Source: Ailanthus altissimus (lineage: Eukaryota > Streptophyta > Magnoliopsida > Sapindales > Simaroubaceae). From it: a stretch of DNA of 64,000 nucleotides. The stretch is taken from contig CAMPEX010000001.1 of the NCBI GenBank assembly GCA_946807835.1, positions 6,587,001 to 6,651,000 of the forward strand, written 5' to 3'. The translations under genes were made by a program, and so were the position numbers. This document shows, one piece after another, positions 1 through 11,260 of this stretch. Within the stretch, counting starts at the first letter, position 1; each line of letters begins with the position of its first letter. The notes under the pieces were generated by a model. It ran no database searches, was not told where the DNA came from, and saw only the letters and a list, made by a program, of their open reading frames with translations.

Positions 1-597
1 GTACTCCATCACTAATTAGATTGATTAGGGAAACCTTAATGAACCTAGAAAAGAGAGTTTTATGTTTGACATTGAATAGAATGTTGTATGATCAATGAGT
101 ACAATTTTCAGTTTCATGTTAGATAGGAATATATTTGCATAGCATATATAATTGTATAGAAAATGTATTCTTAATGAATCTTACTTTAATCTAATTATCA
201 TAGGAATACAGATAATTAATTAGTAAGGTACTTTCATTTTACCATCAGAAGAGGCTTGTAAAGATCTTAGGATTCTTGGTTAATAATTTGTATTAATGAA
301 TTAAATTAGGAGGACTAACTTGAGTCAAGTGAAGTAATGAGGGATAATTGTACTCATAGGCTTTTTGATATTGGTGAACTTATAGTTGTTTTCTTTACTC
401 TATTTTACTTTTGTTCCCTTTATTATTTTATTTAGATTTTCTTTGCTTGAGTTATTAATTGTTTGACTATGAATAAGAGGATGATCTTTTAGTACTTAAC
501 AAATTTATTAATAATTATCTAAGGAACAATACTCGATTCATCATTATATTACTTGTTTGTGATAACATACATTTAAATTTTGAATTCAAACAACTAT
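1..597 (+). repeat. 3' part of an RE1-type LTR
   Basis: This stretch aligns by eye, end to end, with the second half of the RE1 3' LTR (reverse complement of about 26150-25575). Landmarks shared in order are a 'tagattgattagg' block near 18, the phrase 'catcagaagaggcttg' near 246 and 'attacttgtttgtgata' near 548. Its own 5' half lies to the left of the window. Small shadow ORFs are not genes. It is either the end of an older related element or a displaced part of the RE1 5' LTR, which lacks exactly this portion. Confidence 0.6.
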
Positions 598-750
598 GCA
601 TTTAAAAGATACCATCATAACCAGTAATATGTAGAGATCATTAATGTACTTGCAAAGATGCAAGATCTTTTCCTATGACCACTCTTGTTGAGTGGATATA
701 GGAGTTAACATACCAATGGTTTTATCGTAAATGAGAGGCAGCAAAAGGAA
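598..750. other. unassigned spacer between two LTR pieces
   Basis: About 150 bases with no ORF, no primer-binding site and no match I recognise elsewhere in the window. It separates the LTR end at about 597 from the RE1 LTR start at 751. Confidence 0.4.
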
Positions 751-1284
751 TGATATCCTTTCTAATGGGCATATTTTATACTTAGATTTTTATTTTCTTA
801 GGGGTTAGTATTTGTTCATTTTAAGTATGAATATTTAGCTTTTTATGTACTTTATTATCATTTTGTAGGTTAAAAGTCAACAAAATAGTGAATAAAATCC
901 AAGGAAAACAAGCAAAAATATCAAATTTATTACAATAACTTGCTATAGTGCTTAGTACCATAGGGTTGAAATGACAAATAAATGTGAAAATGGTAGAATT
1001 TGAGCATTGCAACACTAAGAAGCTAGGGTCGAGATGCTGGACATAAGGTAATGAATATAAAAATTTGAGTTTGACTTATATTCAACGTTTTGCCCTAATT
1101 TGAAGATGAAGCTTAAAAATAGAAGATCAAAAAGCCTATTTCAATGGAGAACAATAGAGGGAGCAAGGGAGACAATACTCTTAAAGAGTTTAGAGCAACT
1201 TTTGGGAGAATCAAGAGGATGAGAAGATTAAAGATTATAACAACATTGTTTTATGTTGCACTTGCGTTCTAGTCCAACACACAC
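751..1284 (+). repeat. RE1 5' LTR, internally deleted
   Basis: Begins TGATATCC and follows the RE1 3' LTR (26853 downward) through the 'aagtatgaatatttag' block, a GC-containing stretch and a purine-rich leader, then jumps near 1245 to the last 35 or so bases of the LTR. About 750 bp are missing compared with the 1.28-kb 3' LTR. The TATA box seen in the 3' LTR (ctataaatag) has decayed here to cttaaaaatag near 1112. The end is fixed by the primer-binding site that follows. Orientation is plus. Confidence 0.65.
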
Positions 1285-1291
1285 TAGGTTT

Positions 1292-1309
1292 TGGCATCAC
1301 TGCCAAGGA
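1292..1309 (+). other. RE1 primer-binding site, tRNA-Asp type (degraded)
   Basis: TGGCATCACTGCCAAGGA differs at several positions from the sequence complementary to the 3' end of plant tRNA-Asp (TGGCGCCGTTGCCGGGGA). That primer is the usual one for Athila/Tat gypsy elements. A better copy lies at 17427-17444 on the minus strand (RE2) and a degraded one at about 45993-46010 (RE3). Confidence 0.75.
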
Positions 1310-1522
1310 CGCAATTTATTATTATTATTATTGCTAATAGTAATATCAATCAGTTCATATTTAAGTCAAACATTTAATTTAGTTTTTTTTATCTTAAGAA
1401 CTCATCTATCGTATATAAGATGCATTAGAAGCTTTGAGAGTATTACATTTAATCCTAAAATTGAGAGGACCTTAAAAGGAATTTATAGAACAAGGAATCA
1501 ATAGTTAAATCTGTAACCTACC
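1310..1522 (+). other. RE1 untranslated leader
   Basis: AT-rich sequence between the primer-binding site and the gag start. The 83-residue open frame across it (1253-1504) starts inside the LTR and has no recognisable domain, so I do not call it a gene. Confidence 0.5.
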
Positions 1523-2359
1523 ATGGAAGATCAAGCTGATGCAAGCAATGCAAGGGTGTTGCATAATTATGCAATACTATTAATTGATGGCATTAGTTCA
1601 AGCATTCAAATACCTATCATTCAAACCAATAATTTTAAGCTTCATCTAGCTGTTATTTAGATGATTCAAAGAACAATGTAGTTTAAGGGTTTGTTGAATG
1701 ATGATTTAAACCAACATCTTATGAATTTTCTGGAGATTTATGATACCTTTAAGCATAATAGAGCTTTCATTTTTGAATTTTTTCCTTTGTCACTTTGGGG
1801 TAAGGCAAAACGTTGGTTAAATTCTTTGTTAGCTGGATCAATCATTACATGGGAAAATTTGGCTCAAAAGTTTCTAGTAGAATTCTTCTCTCACAGAGAT
1901 AACTAAACTAAGAAAAGACATCACTTTCGCTTGTGAAATTTGATAATGAATCACTTAATGAGGTTTAGAAGTGTTATAAAAATTGATGAAGAGATGTCAA
2001 CACCAAGGGATTTAGAAGTGATTGTTGTTGCAAATATTTTACAATGAGTTGGTGGGGCATTTAAGAACTATAGTAAATGTATCAGTAAATGGTGCTTTGA
2101 TGGACAAATCTACTGATGAAGCATTTGAGTTATTGGAAGAGATGGCAACAAATAATTATTAGTGGCCTCTAGAGATGGTGAATCTAAAGAGGGTGGCGAA
2201 TATTGATAATTTGGAAGCCACTGCAACCCTAACCACTCATGTCAATACTTTATCCATAAAGCTTGATTAGATAAGTGTTCATGCTATCCATAGCTCGTTT
2301 ACAGGTAGTAACATTTATAGTGACAGTCACACATGCATAATGTACACAGCACTAAAGTA
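1523..2359 (+). pseudogene. gag: RE1 gag, first segment
   Basis: Gag (capsid/nucleocapsid precursor) of an Athila-type gypsy element. The chosen ATG opens MEDQADASNARV, and the frame can be followed with stops and small shifts. The 71-residue block at 1691-1906 is the Retrotrans_gag domain, with the typical 'KAKRWLNSL..GSI.TWE.LAQKFL' signature. Further on, 'MDKSTDEAFELLEEMA' and 'NNY.WP' are family hallmarks. The frame runs to the point where LTR L1 is inserted, just before the zinc-knuckle region, and resumes at 4613. It is inactive. Confidence 0.85.
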
Positions 2360-4612
2360 TGTTATGCGTAGGGTGAGTGTATACATTTAATTTTAATTTA
2401 CACATCACACATGCATAATGTACACAATAGAATATAAATAATACATCTCATTACATTAATGAGATAAAATAGAGCTCACCTTTGAAGCGTGATTGTGCAA
2501 TTCTAGTCAAGGATGGAGTGAGATTCCTTGTGTTAGAATGGTAGCTTTCTTTTCTCGACTGGAATTTTGTTGAAGCAACACTTGCTTTTATATTATGTCT
2601 CTCGGCCTAAGTATATATTTTTATTGTATTCACTTGATTTTTACTTGTCCTTAACAAATGAAATATGGCTCGTTTATATAGCTATTTTCGCTACCAACTT
2701 AACCAATTAGACTTCAATAGTGGCAGCACACATGGAGCATAACAGGGCTATATTATTTGCCACTTTATGCTATCAAATGAGCTTAGTGGCTTAAACTAAA
2801 TAAGCTAGCTGAATTAGAGTATAATTTGTGGCAATTCAATTTATCAATCCATTTGTATAATGCCACCTCTTGCTTAGGAGAAGCATGATAAAGATCTATA
2901 CTTTTAAAGCCTTTTGCATTGCTGTCAGCATATGCTAATATAATGCATGACAAGGATTAATATATATATTAAACAATTAAGCCTTAAAGAATGACAAACT
3001 CATTTGGCTGAATGGCTTTACTTAATTTGATGCCATCATGTACATATTAAATAAGCTATTCAAATCATGCCATGTGTCATTACAAATTAATGTCATAACA
3101 TGTGGCATCTAATGAAGGGATGAAATAGCAAGTCCTATTTGTCAACATCTTGGGCTTAACACTTAAAGAATGACGAACTTATTTAGCCAAATGGTTTTAC
3201 TTAATTTGATGCCATCATATATATATATTAAATAAGCTATTCAAATCATGACGTGTCATTACAAAATAATGGCATGACATGTGGCATCTAATGAAGGGAT
3301 GAAATGGCAAGTCTCATTTGTCAACATCTTGGGCTTAACACTTAAACTCTATCAATTCTCCAAAAGGCCCTAAAATAATTATGGCTTAATGAGAACTTCC
3401 CGGATCAAACCATTCAATTAGGTGCACTACCTCGGTGCACAACGAGTACACTTCATATAGTGAGACTCCTTAGGCTCACATCAGTTTTGTCTTATGGAGC
3501 TCTTTCGTAAGTCTATAAATAATGCCCTACGTACATGTTATGGAAATAACAAAACAACATGTTGAACCATACAAATTGAGGTTAATATATATATGTATGA
3601 TCCCTCTGTCATATATATCATGAAAGAGCGAAGAAATAGATTAACATCGTCAAATCTCTATATGCTCTACCATAAAATCATCTCCAGATTCATATTCTCA
3701 TAAATAATATCTACAAATACTTTTGCGATATTGTTTCTATTATAGGAAACATGTTCTCTGGTTTGTTGCTTATAGTCATAAGATTTTTTTGAATACAATC
3801 TTAGAGCATTTAGATATACAACTCATGCATATAAACTGACGGATACCATATCTACATACACCAGACTCTGTGAGCATTAGACTATACTGAGTGACACTCA
3901 ACGGTCAGACCATAAAAGGTCTCTGACATATTTGAAACCTAAGTATGGTGGATCACTTATAAGCCCACCCTAATGCTTAGGTTAAAGAACCACAAATACT
4001 ACTCAACTCAAGAGAACTTTTCATTTACGGCTTTATGAGATGTCTATTAGAGGTCTTCATTGAGTCTGTTCATTACCTAGTCCTTACTGAATACCTGTAT
4101 GCCTATATAAGCTTCCACTAAACTCATAATCTATTAGGATTAACTATAAGGATCATCCTGATATAGACATACACTGATCTGTATATGATAAGGTCTCTAC
4201 CGATAGACCTGCATTAATGAAGATAGAGCGGGAACATAATGTTCGAGAATATATTTACACAATTGCATTTCTTAGCATTATTTACAACCTTTTGCAACTA
4301 TGTCATTGTAATATACTTTTGGGTCTTTGTCCCATTTCAGATAAGGCTCCAACTCTTTAGATTTTGCTGACTTTTATAACTTGATAACTCTTAGCAATTA
4401 TAATTGTCAGCGTAGCTAACGCTTAGCACTGGTCTAAACTCCTTTGAATCAGATCTGAACCCTTTCAAATCATACAATATTTGACATGCTACAAGTATCT
4501 TACCATATATAATTAATATTAACGATTTTATTTGAAACGTTTATTGTATGAATATTAAATAATTAATATTCATACAATATTGAAATAGCACCTAAGCATC
4601 ATTTCCAACATG
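2360..4612 (-). repeat. LTR L1, inserted in RE1 gag
   Basis: Minus-strand LTR that begins TGTTGGAAATGATGC (4612 downward) and ends near TGTTATGCG on the plus strand, giving the TG...CA ends of an LTR. It is a diverged relative of L2, L3 and L4: the stretch 3400-4560 follows them block by block (for example 'aactctttagatttt', 'gcttagcactg.tctaaac', 'acaagcatcttacca'). It has no coding capacity. The TGTTGGAA...TAACA family ends suggest a Ty1/copia LTR, but the class is an inference. The gag reading frame resumes right after it. I could not identify a 5-bp target duplication. Confidence 0.75.
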
Positions 4613-4805
4613 CACAATATGTCACTAATTTCAATAGGCAACAACACAACTTATATTCCAACATTTATAACCTAAGGTGGAGGAATCATTTAAACTTCTC
4701 ATGGAGCAATGATCAAAGACAATCATCAAGGCTTATGAATCCTTTTAAAATTCCATCATAGCCCATTTAGTAACCACTTATCCACAATCGAAAAGAATAA
4801 ATATT
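4613..4805 (+). pseudogene. gag: RE1 gag, second segment
   Basis: Continues the gag frame interrupted by L1. The residues read AQYVTNFNRQQHNLYSN followed by a 'YNP.WRNH.NFSWSN' block, the characteristic stretch after the zinc knuckle in Athila-type gag proteins. The frame carries stops. It ends at 4805, where LTR A was inserted, and resumes at 7172. Confidence 0.85.
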
Positions 4806-7171
4806 TGTATTTTATTTGTGTATAGATGATACTTAATTTATGTATTATTATTAGTATTTTTTGTATAGATTAAGGATATATTATTAATATTGGGTTTATT
4901 TGCAAGACTTTAGATTTATTTTATGGACCAAATTATAATACTTTAAAAGTTTTGGGGGTTAATTTGTAAATACTAAAAGTTTGCCTCTTAGTATAAAAAT
5001 ACACATTTTAAACCCTAATTTACTCATTTTTTGTCAAGCCACCTCTTTTAGAGTGAGAAATGAGAGAAAGAGAAGGGAGAGAAAGAGAAGAGGAAGAAGA
5101 AATTTGGAATTTTAAGCTTTAAGAGGTATGTTATAATCCTTTCTTAGTTTCTTGGTATTAATTAAGTTAATTCCTTTAAGTTTTGATTTCTATAAATATG
5201 TACAATTGAGGACTTGATGTGGATTTTGTAAGATATATTGAGAATTGATGATGATTATGTAGATAACTTGATAAATCATGATGAATTTACATAATTCTAT
5301 TTAATAGTCTCTTGATCCGAGAATTTTATAAATTATTGTACTTTGATTCTGGTTTTAGATTTTGAGAATATAAAACTAGACATGTCTAAAATAATTTGAG
5401 ACTTTGAATCGATTAACAATTCCATAAATTTAATTTTTAGTGAATTTACAAAAATGACCCTGAAATTCTAGAAATTTCCTTTATTAACAGTATGCTGAAG
5501 TGGTGAACAATTTTCGGTCTACTATATGATCTTCAAAACTTACAAAGTTTTATGATTATTTTTCATGTCGACTATGATATATTAAAAATGGAGAATTTAT
5601 ATCAATGTGATCAAATTGTTATGAGTTTCTAAAGTATATCAACTCACTGTACTATTTGATAAATCGATTTTTAAAGTTATGGAATAAAATAGTTCTAAAA
5701 TACTTTTGGTAGTGATTTTGAAGTAAAACATTTGTCATGGATTGAGATATGTGTTACGAGTAATTTTGTGGTAGTTTTATAATTTTTGAGTTAGTATATA
5801 ATTTTATAAAATTGGGAGACTGAATACTATTCAGTAAATATCTTGATCCTGCCCGGATAATAGTTTGGATTTGATGGTGTTTATGAAATGGATTGTGTAG
5901 GAATTATGGTATAATATTTATATATAAGAAGGATATATGAGTAAAAAATTCTATATTATGATTTTAGAGTAATTGGACATCATTTGATGTATAAGAAAAT
6001 TTTGTTATGTGTAAGTGGTCAAAATGACAGATTTTGAGAAATGAAGTCATTAGACCAATTCGATGTGTTAAGTGAAATATATGTAATGTTGTAAGCTTTT
6101 TAAAGTGTTTTGTGTGAATTATGAGGCTTATAAAAGGATTAATCTCTATTGATAGGTTAAGAAGAATTAAGTCTTGTAACCGAAAGTGCTAAGAGGTCAG
6201 TACACTAGACTTTTACTGAAATTACAATAAACATAGTAATTATTTATGTATGATTTAGTAAATGTGCTTACAAATATGTTTATGTTTATGTTATGCCAAA
6301 GTATATTTGATATGAAATGTGAAAGACATATGTTTATGAACATGAGAATTGACATTGAGCATAGACATACATGCTTTTATGAAAGTGATCTTTCAAAATG
6401 AAATGTGTTTAACAAAGAAAACTTTTGAAGTGAAAAATGTCAATGAGATACGTTTTGTGTTTTAAGGATGTTTGAACTCACTATTTACTTAGTAGGCACC
6501 TTATGTGATTTGTAGAGCCTTTATGTGCGGCCTTTCCTTCTGGATTGGTATGTGTTATGTGTTCCATATGTATGGAGGATCTTATTCGTACCTAAAGGAA
6601 GAGTGAGTAATCATATTCCTGTGGTGGCGTATGTGAGAGGACTCACCGATGATTAGGGTGAGGGTTTGGCTCTTACCTTCGGGCATGAGCATTATATATA
6701 TGTAATTTAAACCTCACTTATGCCATTCCTCTCATACGGTATGTCATCGACGAGTGACATTTGGCTCATTATGTGATATGTGATATAGAAGTCCTACTAA
6801 GTAGTAGTTGGGTAATGGTATTCCTATTATATGTTTTGAAAGAATGTGTAAACGCTAACTTGACATGTGATTTGATAAGATTATAATTTTGATTTATCAC
6901 AGCATATCATACATATGCATTGTGTATATATATGTATTTGTATTTTGATATATGAAAAACTAGTATGCTTACTGAGTTTTATACTCATTATAGTTTATGG
7001 TGATTTTAGGTAAATAAGGTACATGTGTGCTTAGCAGATTTGGCAAGGCTTCTGCTGTCCCTTGGGTTCCCTAAGTTGCTAGGTTACTGAGTGTTTCATT
7101 TCTAAACATGTAGTTTAAGATATTTGATTTATCCCTATTGAATAAATAAGGTACGGACTTTTACCAAGCAA
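4806..7171 (+). repeat. LTR A, solo LTR inserted in RE1 gag
   Basis: A 2.37-kb non-coding block starting TGTATTTTATTTGTG and ending TTTACCAAGCA. The flanks are ATATT (4801-4805) and ATATG (7172-7176), an imperfect 5-bp target duplication, and the gag frame continues across them. Features of a chromovirus-type LTR are a TATA box (gtataaaaat, 4991-5000), a purine-rich leader (about 5045-5105), and a 3' part with 'cttactgagttttatactc' (near 6968), as commonly seen in Tekay/Del LTRs. No internal region accompanies it, so it is probably a solo LTR. Orientation follows the TATA box. Confidence 0.65.
4991..5000 (+). promoter_or_regulatory. TATA box of LTR A
   Basis: GTATAAAAAT about 185 bp into LTR A, followed 50-110 bp downstream by a purine-rich GAGAGAAAGAG leader, as in chromovirus LTR promoters. 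This is inferred from position and sequence only. Confidence 0.45.
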
Positions 7172-7456
7172 TATGGAAGTTAATCTAAAAAAAAGGTAAA
7201 ACAATATTGGAAGATAATCACTTAGAAAAAAGGGAAAAAGTTATTAGATGCTGCGAAGCAACCCTAATCAAATGAAAGACCTCATGAAGATAAAATAAAG
7301 AATGAAGGAAATAAGAACACTTAAATAGAGAAAGAATATGTGATGAAGAAGAACAGCTTAAGTCTATACAATCCACCACCACTATTTCTCTAATATCTTC
7401 ATACGAAAAAATTTGACAAACAATACACCAAATTGAAAGAGGTATTTAAAAAGCTA
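7172..7456 (+). pseudogene. gag: RE1 gag, third segment
   Basis: The C-terminal linker of gag continues here after LTR A. Despite stops and shifts the residues EKEYVM near 7331 and 'DKQYTKLKEVFKKL' near 7410-7456 are recognisable as the lead-in to the protease of Athila elements. The last codons are cut by LTR B1. The flanks of B1 join in frame to the 'INMP' block at 10241. Confidence 0.8.
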
Positions 7457-10235
7457 TGACAGGACCCGACCCGACACCCTCTACTATAGATCCCAGCGGC
7501 CTTGTCGGACACCCCGACGGAAGTTTCTTCGACCTAACTGGCTAATTTGAGAAATTTCATGAGGCGAACCCCTTTTTAATTCTTGCTACTACTGAGAAGG
7601 TCTTGTAATATACGTGAAAATGACATCTTAATTTATAAAAAAAACGGACAGAGTTTCCCCTATTTTTCGAAAAACCCATATAAAACCTACGAAGAAATTT
7701 CACTTCTATTTCTAATACATCTCAATACTACCAATTCGGACCTCCGATTCTTTCCAAATCAAATCCAATACAACTCAATTATGCATTTAAACCACAAAAT
7801 GAGCATACTCATAAAAAACAAAAATGATCATCATAATCTCAAATTATTTTCTTGTTGGTTCAAAACATAAATACAAATATACATGCCCACAACTAGTATG
7901 CATAAGTTAAAGAGTGCTATTTAGCACATTTACATGTACAAAAATAATCTTTGGATTCGGCCCACTACTCGGCAATAGGAGAATCAGCAGCTTGCGTACC
8001 GAGACTTGCACCTAGGAAAGGGGTTTAGAAAACATAAAACACAAAACAGGTGAGCTAAAGGAGCTCAGTGAGTGCAAATAAAATTTCAATAAAATAACAT
8101 CATGTATAGATAGCAAATTCTAAAGTTCATGCAGAAATCATGCTTCTAAAATTGATGTAAAACTGTAAAACGGTTTCTAACATCATATGCTATTGAAATC
8201 TTGCCTAGCGGATTTTATCTACATCTTTGGAAAACCACATTCAGAATCTGTATAACATAATAACTGTTGTGTGCATAAAAATGCATAAATGCTATCGGTA
8301 AATCGAAAACTAGTAAAATCCTCGCTCGGCTATTTTCTTTCTAAACTGTACCAATGGTAACCCTAAAGCTCTATACTCACGCAGCGACTCAACTAGCACC
8401 GCACACGTGAGTAGGTCACGGGGCACCTGAACTAGCAGCACCCACAGTGACATCTCAAGACATCTCACTGGCTATACAGCGGAATCCTACATCGCATACA
8501 TATAGCGAGACAATACCCCGTACACATAGGGCGACTCACATGACTCGACATGCCAACTTCCCGGAGTTAGTGACACACCCCCAAGACCTACCTATATGCA
8601 CGTGATATACCGACCGGGTCTAATACAATCATCACCACTACAATCTGAGGGTACCAATGGCCTTTAAAACAAATGCAGAAATTCTAAAACTGTTTCTCAA
8701 ATTGAACATGTAAAAGCATGTCTATGAATATATATATCAAGATCATAAATCATGTTTATGCATCGAAAGCTCATAAAACATACATATTCATTATGCGAAA
8801 ACATAATAAATGAAAACTAAAAGAAATGGCAGATTTCCACTCACAACCGCTCTACGCTCAATTTCGCTCCCGATTTCTGCTCCCATTATCGCTCTTGGTT
8901 ATCTTCACCTACGCGCCATAAATGATATTTAGAACCAAATCGAATGCTAGAATCTCATTTAACTACTAAATGCCCTAATTGGCATACAAAGCCCGAATGC
9001 GTACTACTTCCTAATTTTTATTTATGGAGTCATTTAATCTAATCTAACTCACCATCCGGCCCCCTAAAAATTATTGCACGCCCTATAACTTGGTTGGATA
9101 TACATGCCCTTCACCTTTCCAAAATGGACAATTATGTCCCATTTTCTTCATTTTTGGTTTTTCCATTAACCATATACATTCAATTTACAAGATGCACCAT
9201 TTACACACAACAACTCAATCAAAACACCACTCAATCCCTAACTTCCCTAAAGTGGTAGAATTTCACCCTAGGTTCCAACACATTCCTTTTCTCAATTTCT
9301 TGTTCCAATTACAACAAAATCAAGCCAATTTCATTCTAAAGCCCTAATTACAACCAATTGAAATCTCTACAACAAAATCACCAAAAACCCTAATTCTTAC
9401 CTTGCCAATTTCTACAAATTGATGACTCCTTCAAGCTCCACACTAGAATTCAATTCAATCTAAGTCAAGAATACACACAAGAACATCAGTTTAAGCATTC
9501 TTGAAAGCTCACTTATCAAACTCATAAAACAATGCTTTTCTTACTTCTTTTTCTTGAATTTCCACTAATTGAGGCTTCAATTAAGCTTAGGGATTCATAT
9601 GTAACCTTATTTTAGCTTGATTACACATGAAAAATCATGAAAAAAAAACTAAAATTTCACTGTAGCAGCACCTTCCCCCCTTGCACGAATTTGCTCTCTT
9701 TTGCTCTAAGTGTTTGCTTTTCATCTCTTGAAAATTCTGCAACCTTTCAACATATATATAGTGCTCCCTCAATTGACCATTTTTCCCTTCAACTTACTCA
9801 AAACTTCTAATTTGCATTAGTTTAAATGAAAATATTTAATTGGTTCCTTTGTAACTATCTAGTTAGAATAGTCAAAAGAACTAACTAGAGTTTCCAACTT
9901 GGCAATTCATGAGATTGCTTCTAATTGGTCCATTCCTTAATATATGGATTGTATTTCTCAACAAAGGCTTGTTCCATACATAACCCTTAAATGAAAATTC
10001 ATGTAGTAAATTATGATTTCCTTTTCTAAGCCAATAGAGAAAAATTTCAAAAATATTCTAGGGTCGTCCAGCGCACCGATCGAGTGTGAAGTTATCAAAT
10101 TAGGTCTAATATCTCTCACGTGCACTATAAAGGGAATATTTCTAATAGGGTTAAAATCGAGTAACCCTACGGTGTCTTATTTGCTCTATACCAAAATCTA
10201 AGCGCCAATTCTACTAATAGGGATTGGATATTACA
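7457..10235 (-). repeat. solo LTR B1 (chromovirus-type), inserted in RE1 gag-pol
   Basis: A 2779-bp LTR in minus orientation: it starts TGTAATATCCAATCCC (10235 downward) and ends GGTCGGGTCCTGTCA at 7457. The flanks are AGCTA (7452-7456) and AGCTG (10236-10240), a 5-bp target duplication with one change. Near-identical copies are B2 (40599-43379) and B3 (58563-61363). The R/U5 side carries the ACTGAGCTCCTTTAGCTCACC motif (near 8045-8075, minus strand), typical of Tekay/Del LTRs. No internal region is attached, so recombination between its two LTRs probably removed it. Short open frames inside (7583-7870, 9090-9347) are conserved only because the LTR is. Confidence 0.9.
9751..9764 (-). promoter_or_regulatory. 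TATA box of LTR B1
   Basis: On the minus strand GCACTATATATATG, kept in B2 (about 42893-42906) and as a variant in B3 (near 60883). It lies about 480 bp from the LTR 5' end, a usual place for the U3 promoter. Confidence 0.5.
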
Positions 10236-10975
10236 AGCTGCATATCAATATGCCTTTGAGAAGATGGCCAATTATGTTATGTTCATGAAGGGCATCTTTT
10301 CAAAGAAAAGAAGATTGAGAGATTTTGAAATAGTGGCCTTAATAAAAGAGTGCAGTACTATTTTATAGAAGAAATTGCCTCTAAAGCTTAAAGATTTATA
10401 GAGCTTCACTATTCTATACACCATTGGGAATCAATTCTATGGTAAAGCTCTATTTAACCTAGGAGTTAGTACCAGTTTGATGCTTTTATCAATATACAAG
10501 AAGTTAGGTTTAGGAAAGTAAAGCCAACTAATATCACATTGTAACTAGCAGATTAATCACTCACCTATCCAAGTGATGTAATTAAAGATGTATTAGTAAA
10601 GGTTGACCAGTTTATATTCCTTACATATTTTATTATTCTTGATATAATGAAGGATTGTGATATTCTAATTATTTTTGGCAGACCATTTCTGGCCATCGGT
10701 AGAATACTCATAAATGTGAATAAAAAAGAGATTACAATATGAGTCCAAGACCAATAGATGATATTTAAAGTTTTCAAAGAAATGAAGTTTCCACGGGAAT
10801 ATGAAAATTACTCTAAAATCAACGTGGTGTATGCAGCTGAAGAAAGACACCTCTTATAGTCATATGAAACAAATGAATCACACTCTAAAGCTTATAAGAA
10901 GGCTAAGCTATATCAAGGGAAGACTTCAAAGAGGCATCATAAGAAGATTGTAGAGAAGAAATTTAAACTAGTCTA
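10236..10975 (+). pseudogene. pro: RE1 gag end and aspartic protease
   Basis: The frame resumes after LTR B1 with INMP..KMANYVMFMKGI (10241-10310) and KKRRLRDFE, then enters the retropepsin domain: 'FTILYTIGNQFYGKALFNLG' near 10410-10465. The catalytic triplet region, normally D-L-G-A-S, reads N-L-G-V-S (10456-10470), so the catalytic aspartate is lost. Later conserved blocks are ILIIFGRPFLAIGR (near 10660-10705) and 'FKVFKEMKFP' (near 10765-10795). The protease would cut the Gag-Pol polyprotein. Reverse transcriptase should follow but is absent. Confidence 0.85.
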
Positions 10976-11260
10976 GCAAAGTTTTCTGTTCCGTTCAAGA
11001 TTAAAACTCTTTCTGGGAAAACTCAAAACAAACTGGTCATGGCTACTTCTTTAAAGTATTTTTATAGAGTTATAGAAGTCAAGGATGAGAGTTCTAAGAG
11101 GACCACCAAAGCCAATGGACATAATTCTCAAGCAATATCTTAAAAGAGAGATGGATCAGGTAAAGTCCTCCATTACGCTAAACGATCCAACATAAAGAAA
11201 GAAGGATGTCAAGCGATGACATTAAATTAAGAGCTTCTTGGGAGTCAACCTAAGTAAATA
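10976..11260 (+). pseudogene. RE1 integrase C-terminal end, joined to protease by a deletion
   Basis: The residues FRSRLKLFLGKLKTNW (near 10990-11040) and VIEVKDESSKR (near 11070-11100) match the GKLKSRW/GPF and 'VEVKD' blocks at the very end of Athila-type integrases. The closing 'ELLGSQPK' (11230-11255) is also family-typical. RT, RNase H and the integrase core are missing between 10975 and here, so RE1 is a non-autonomous deletion derivative. Confidence 0.75.

Noticed and set aside
7583..7870. 95-residue ORF MLLLRRSCNIRENDI..., with relatives at 40726 and 58691
   Set aside because: Shared by LTRs B1-B3 at the R/U5 side and antisense to the LTR, with shifting frames between copies. LTR sequence, not a gene.
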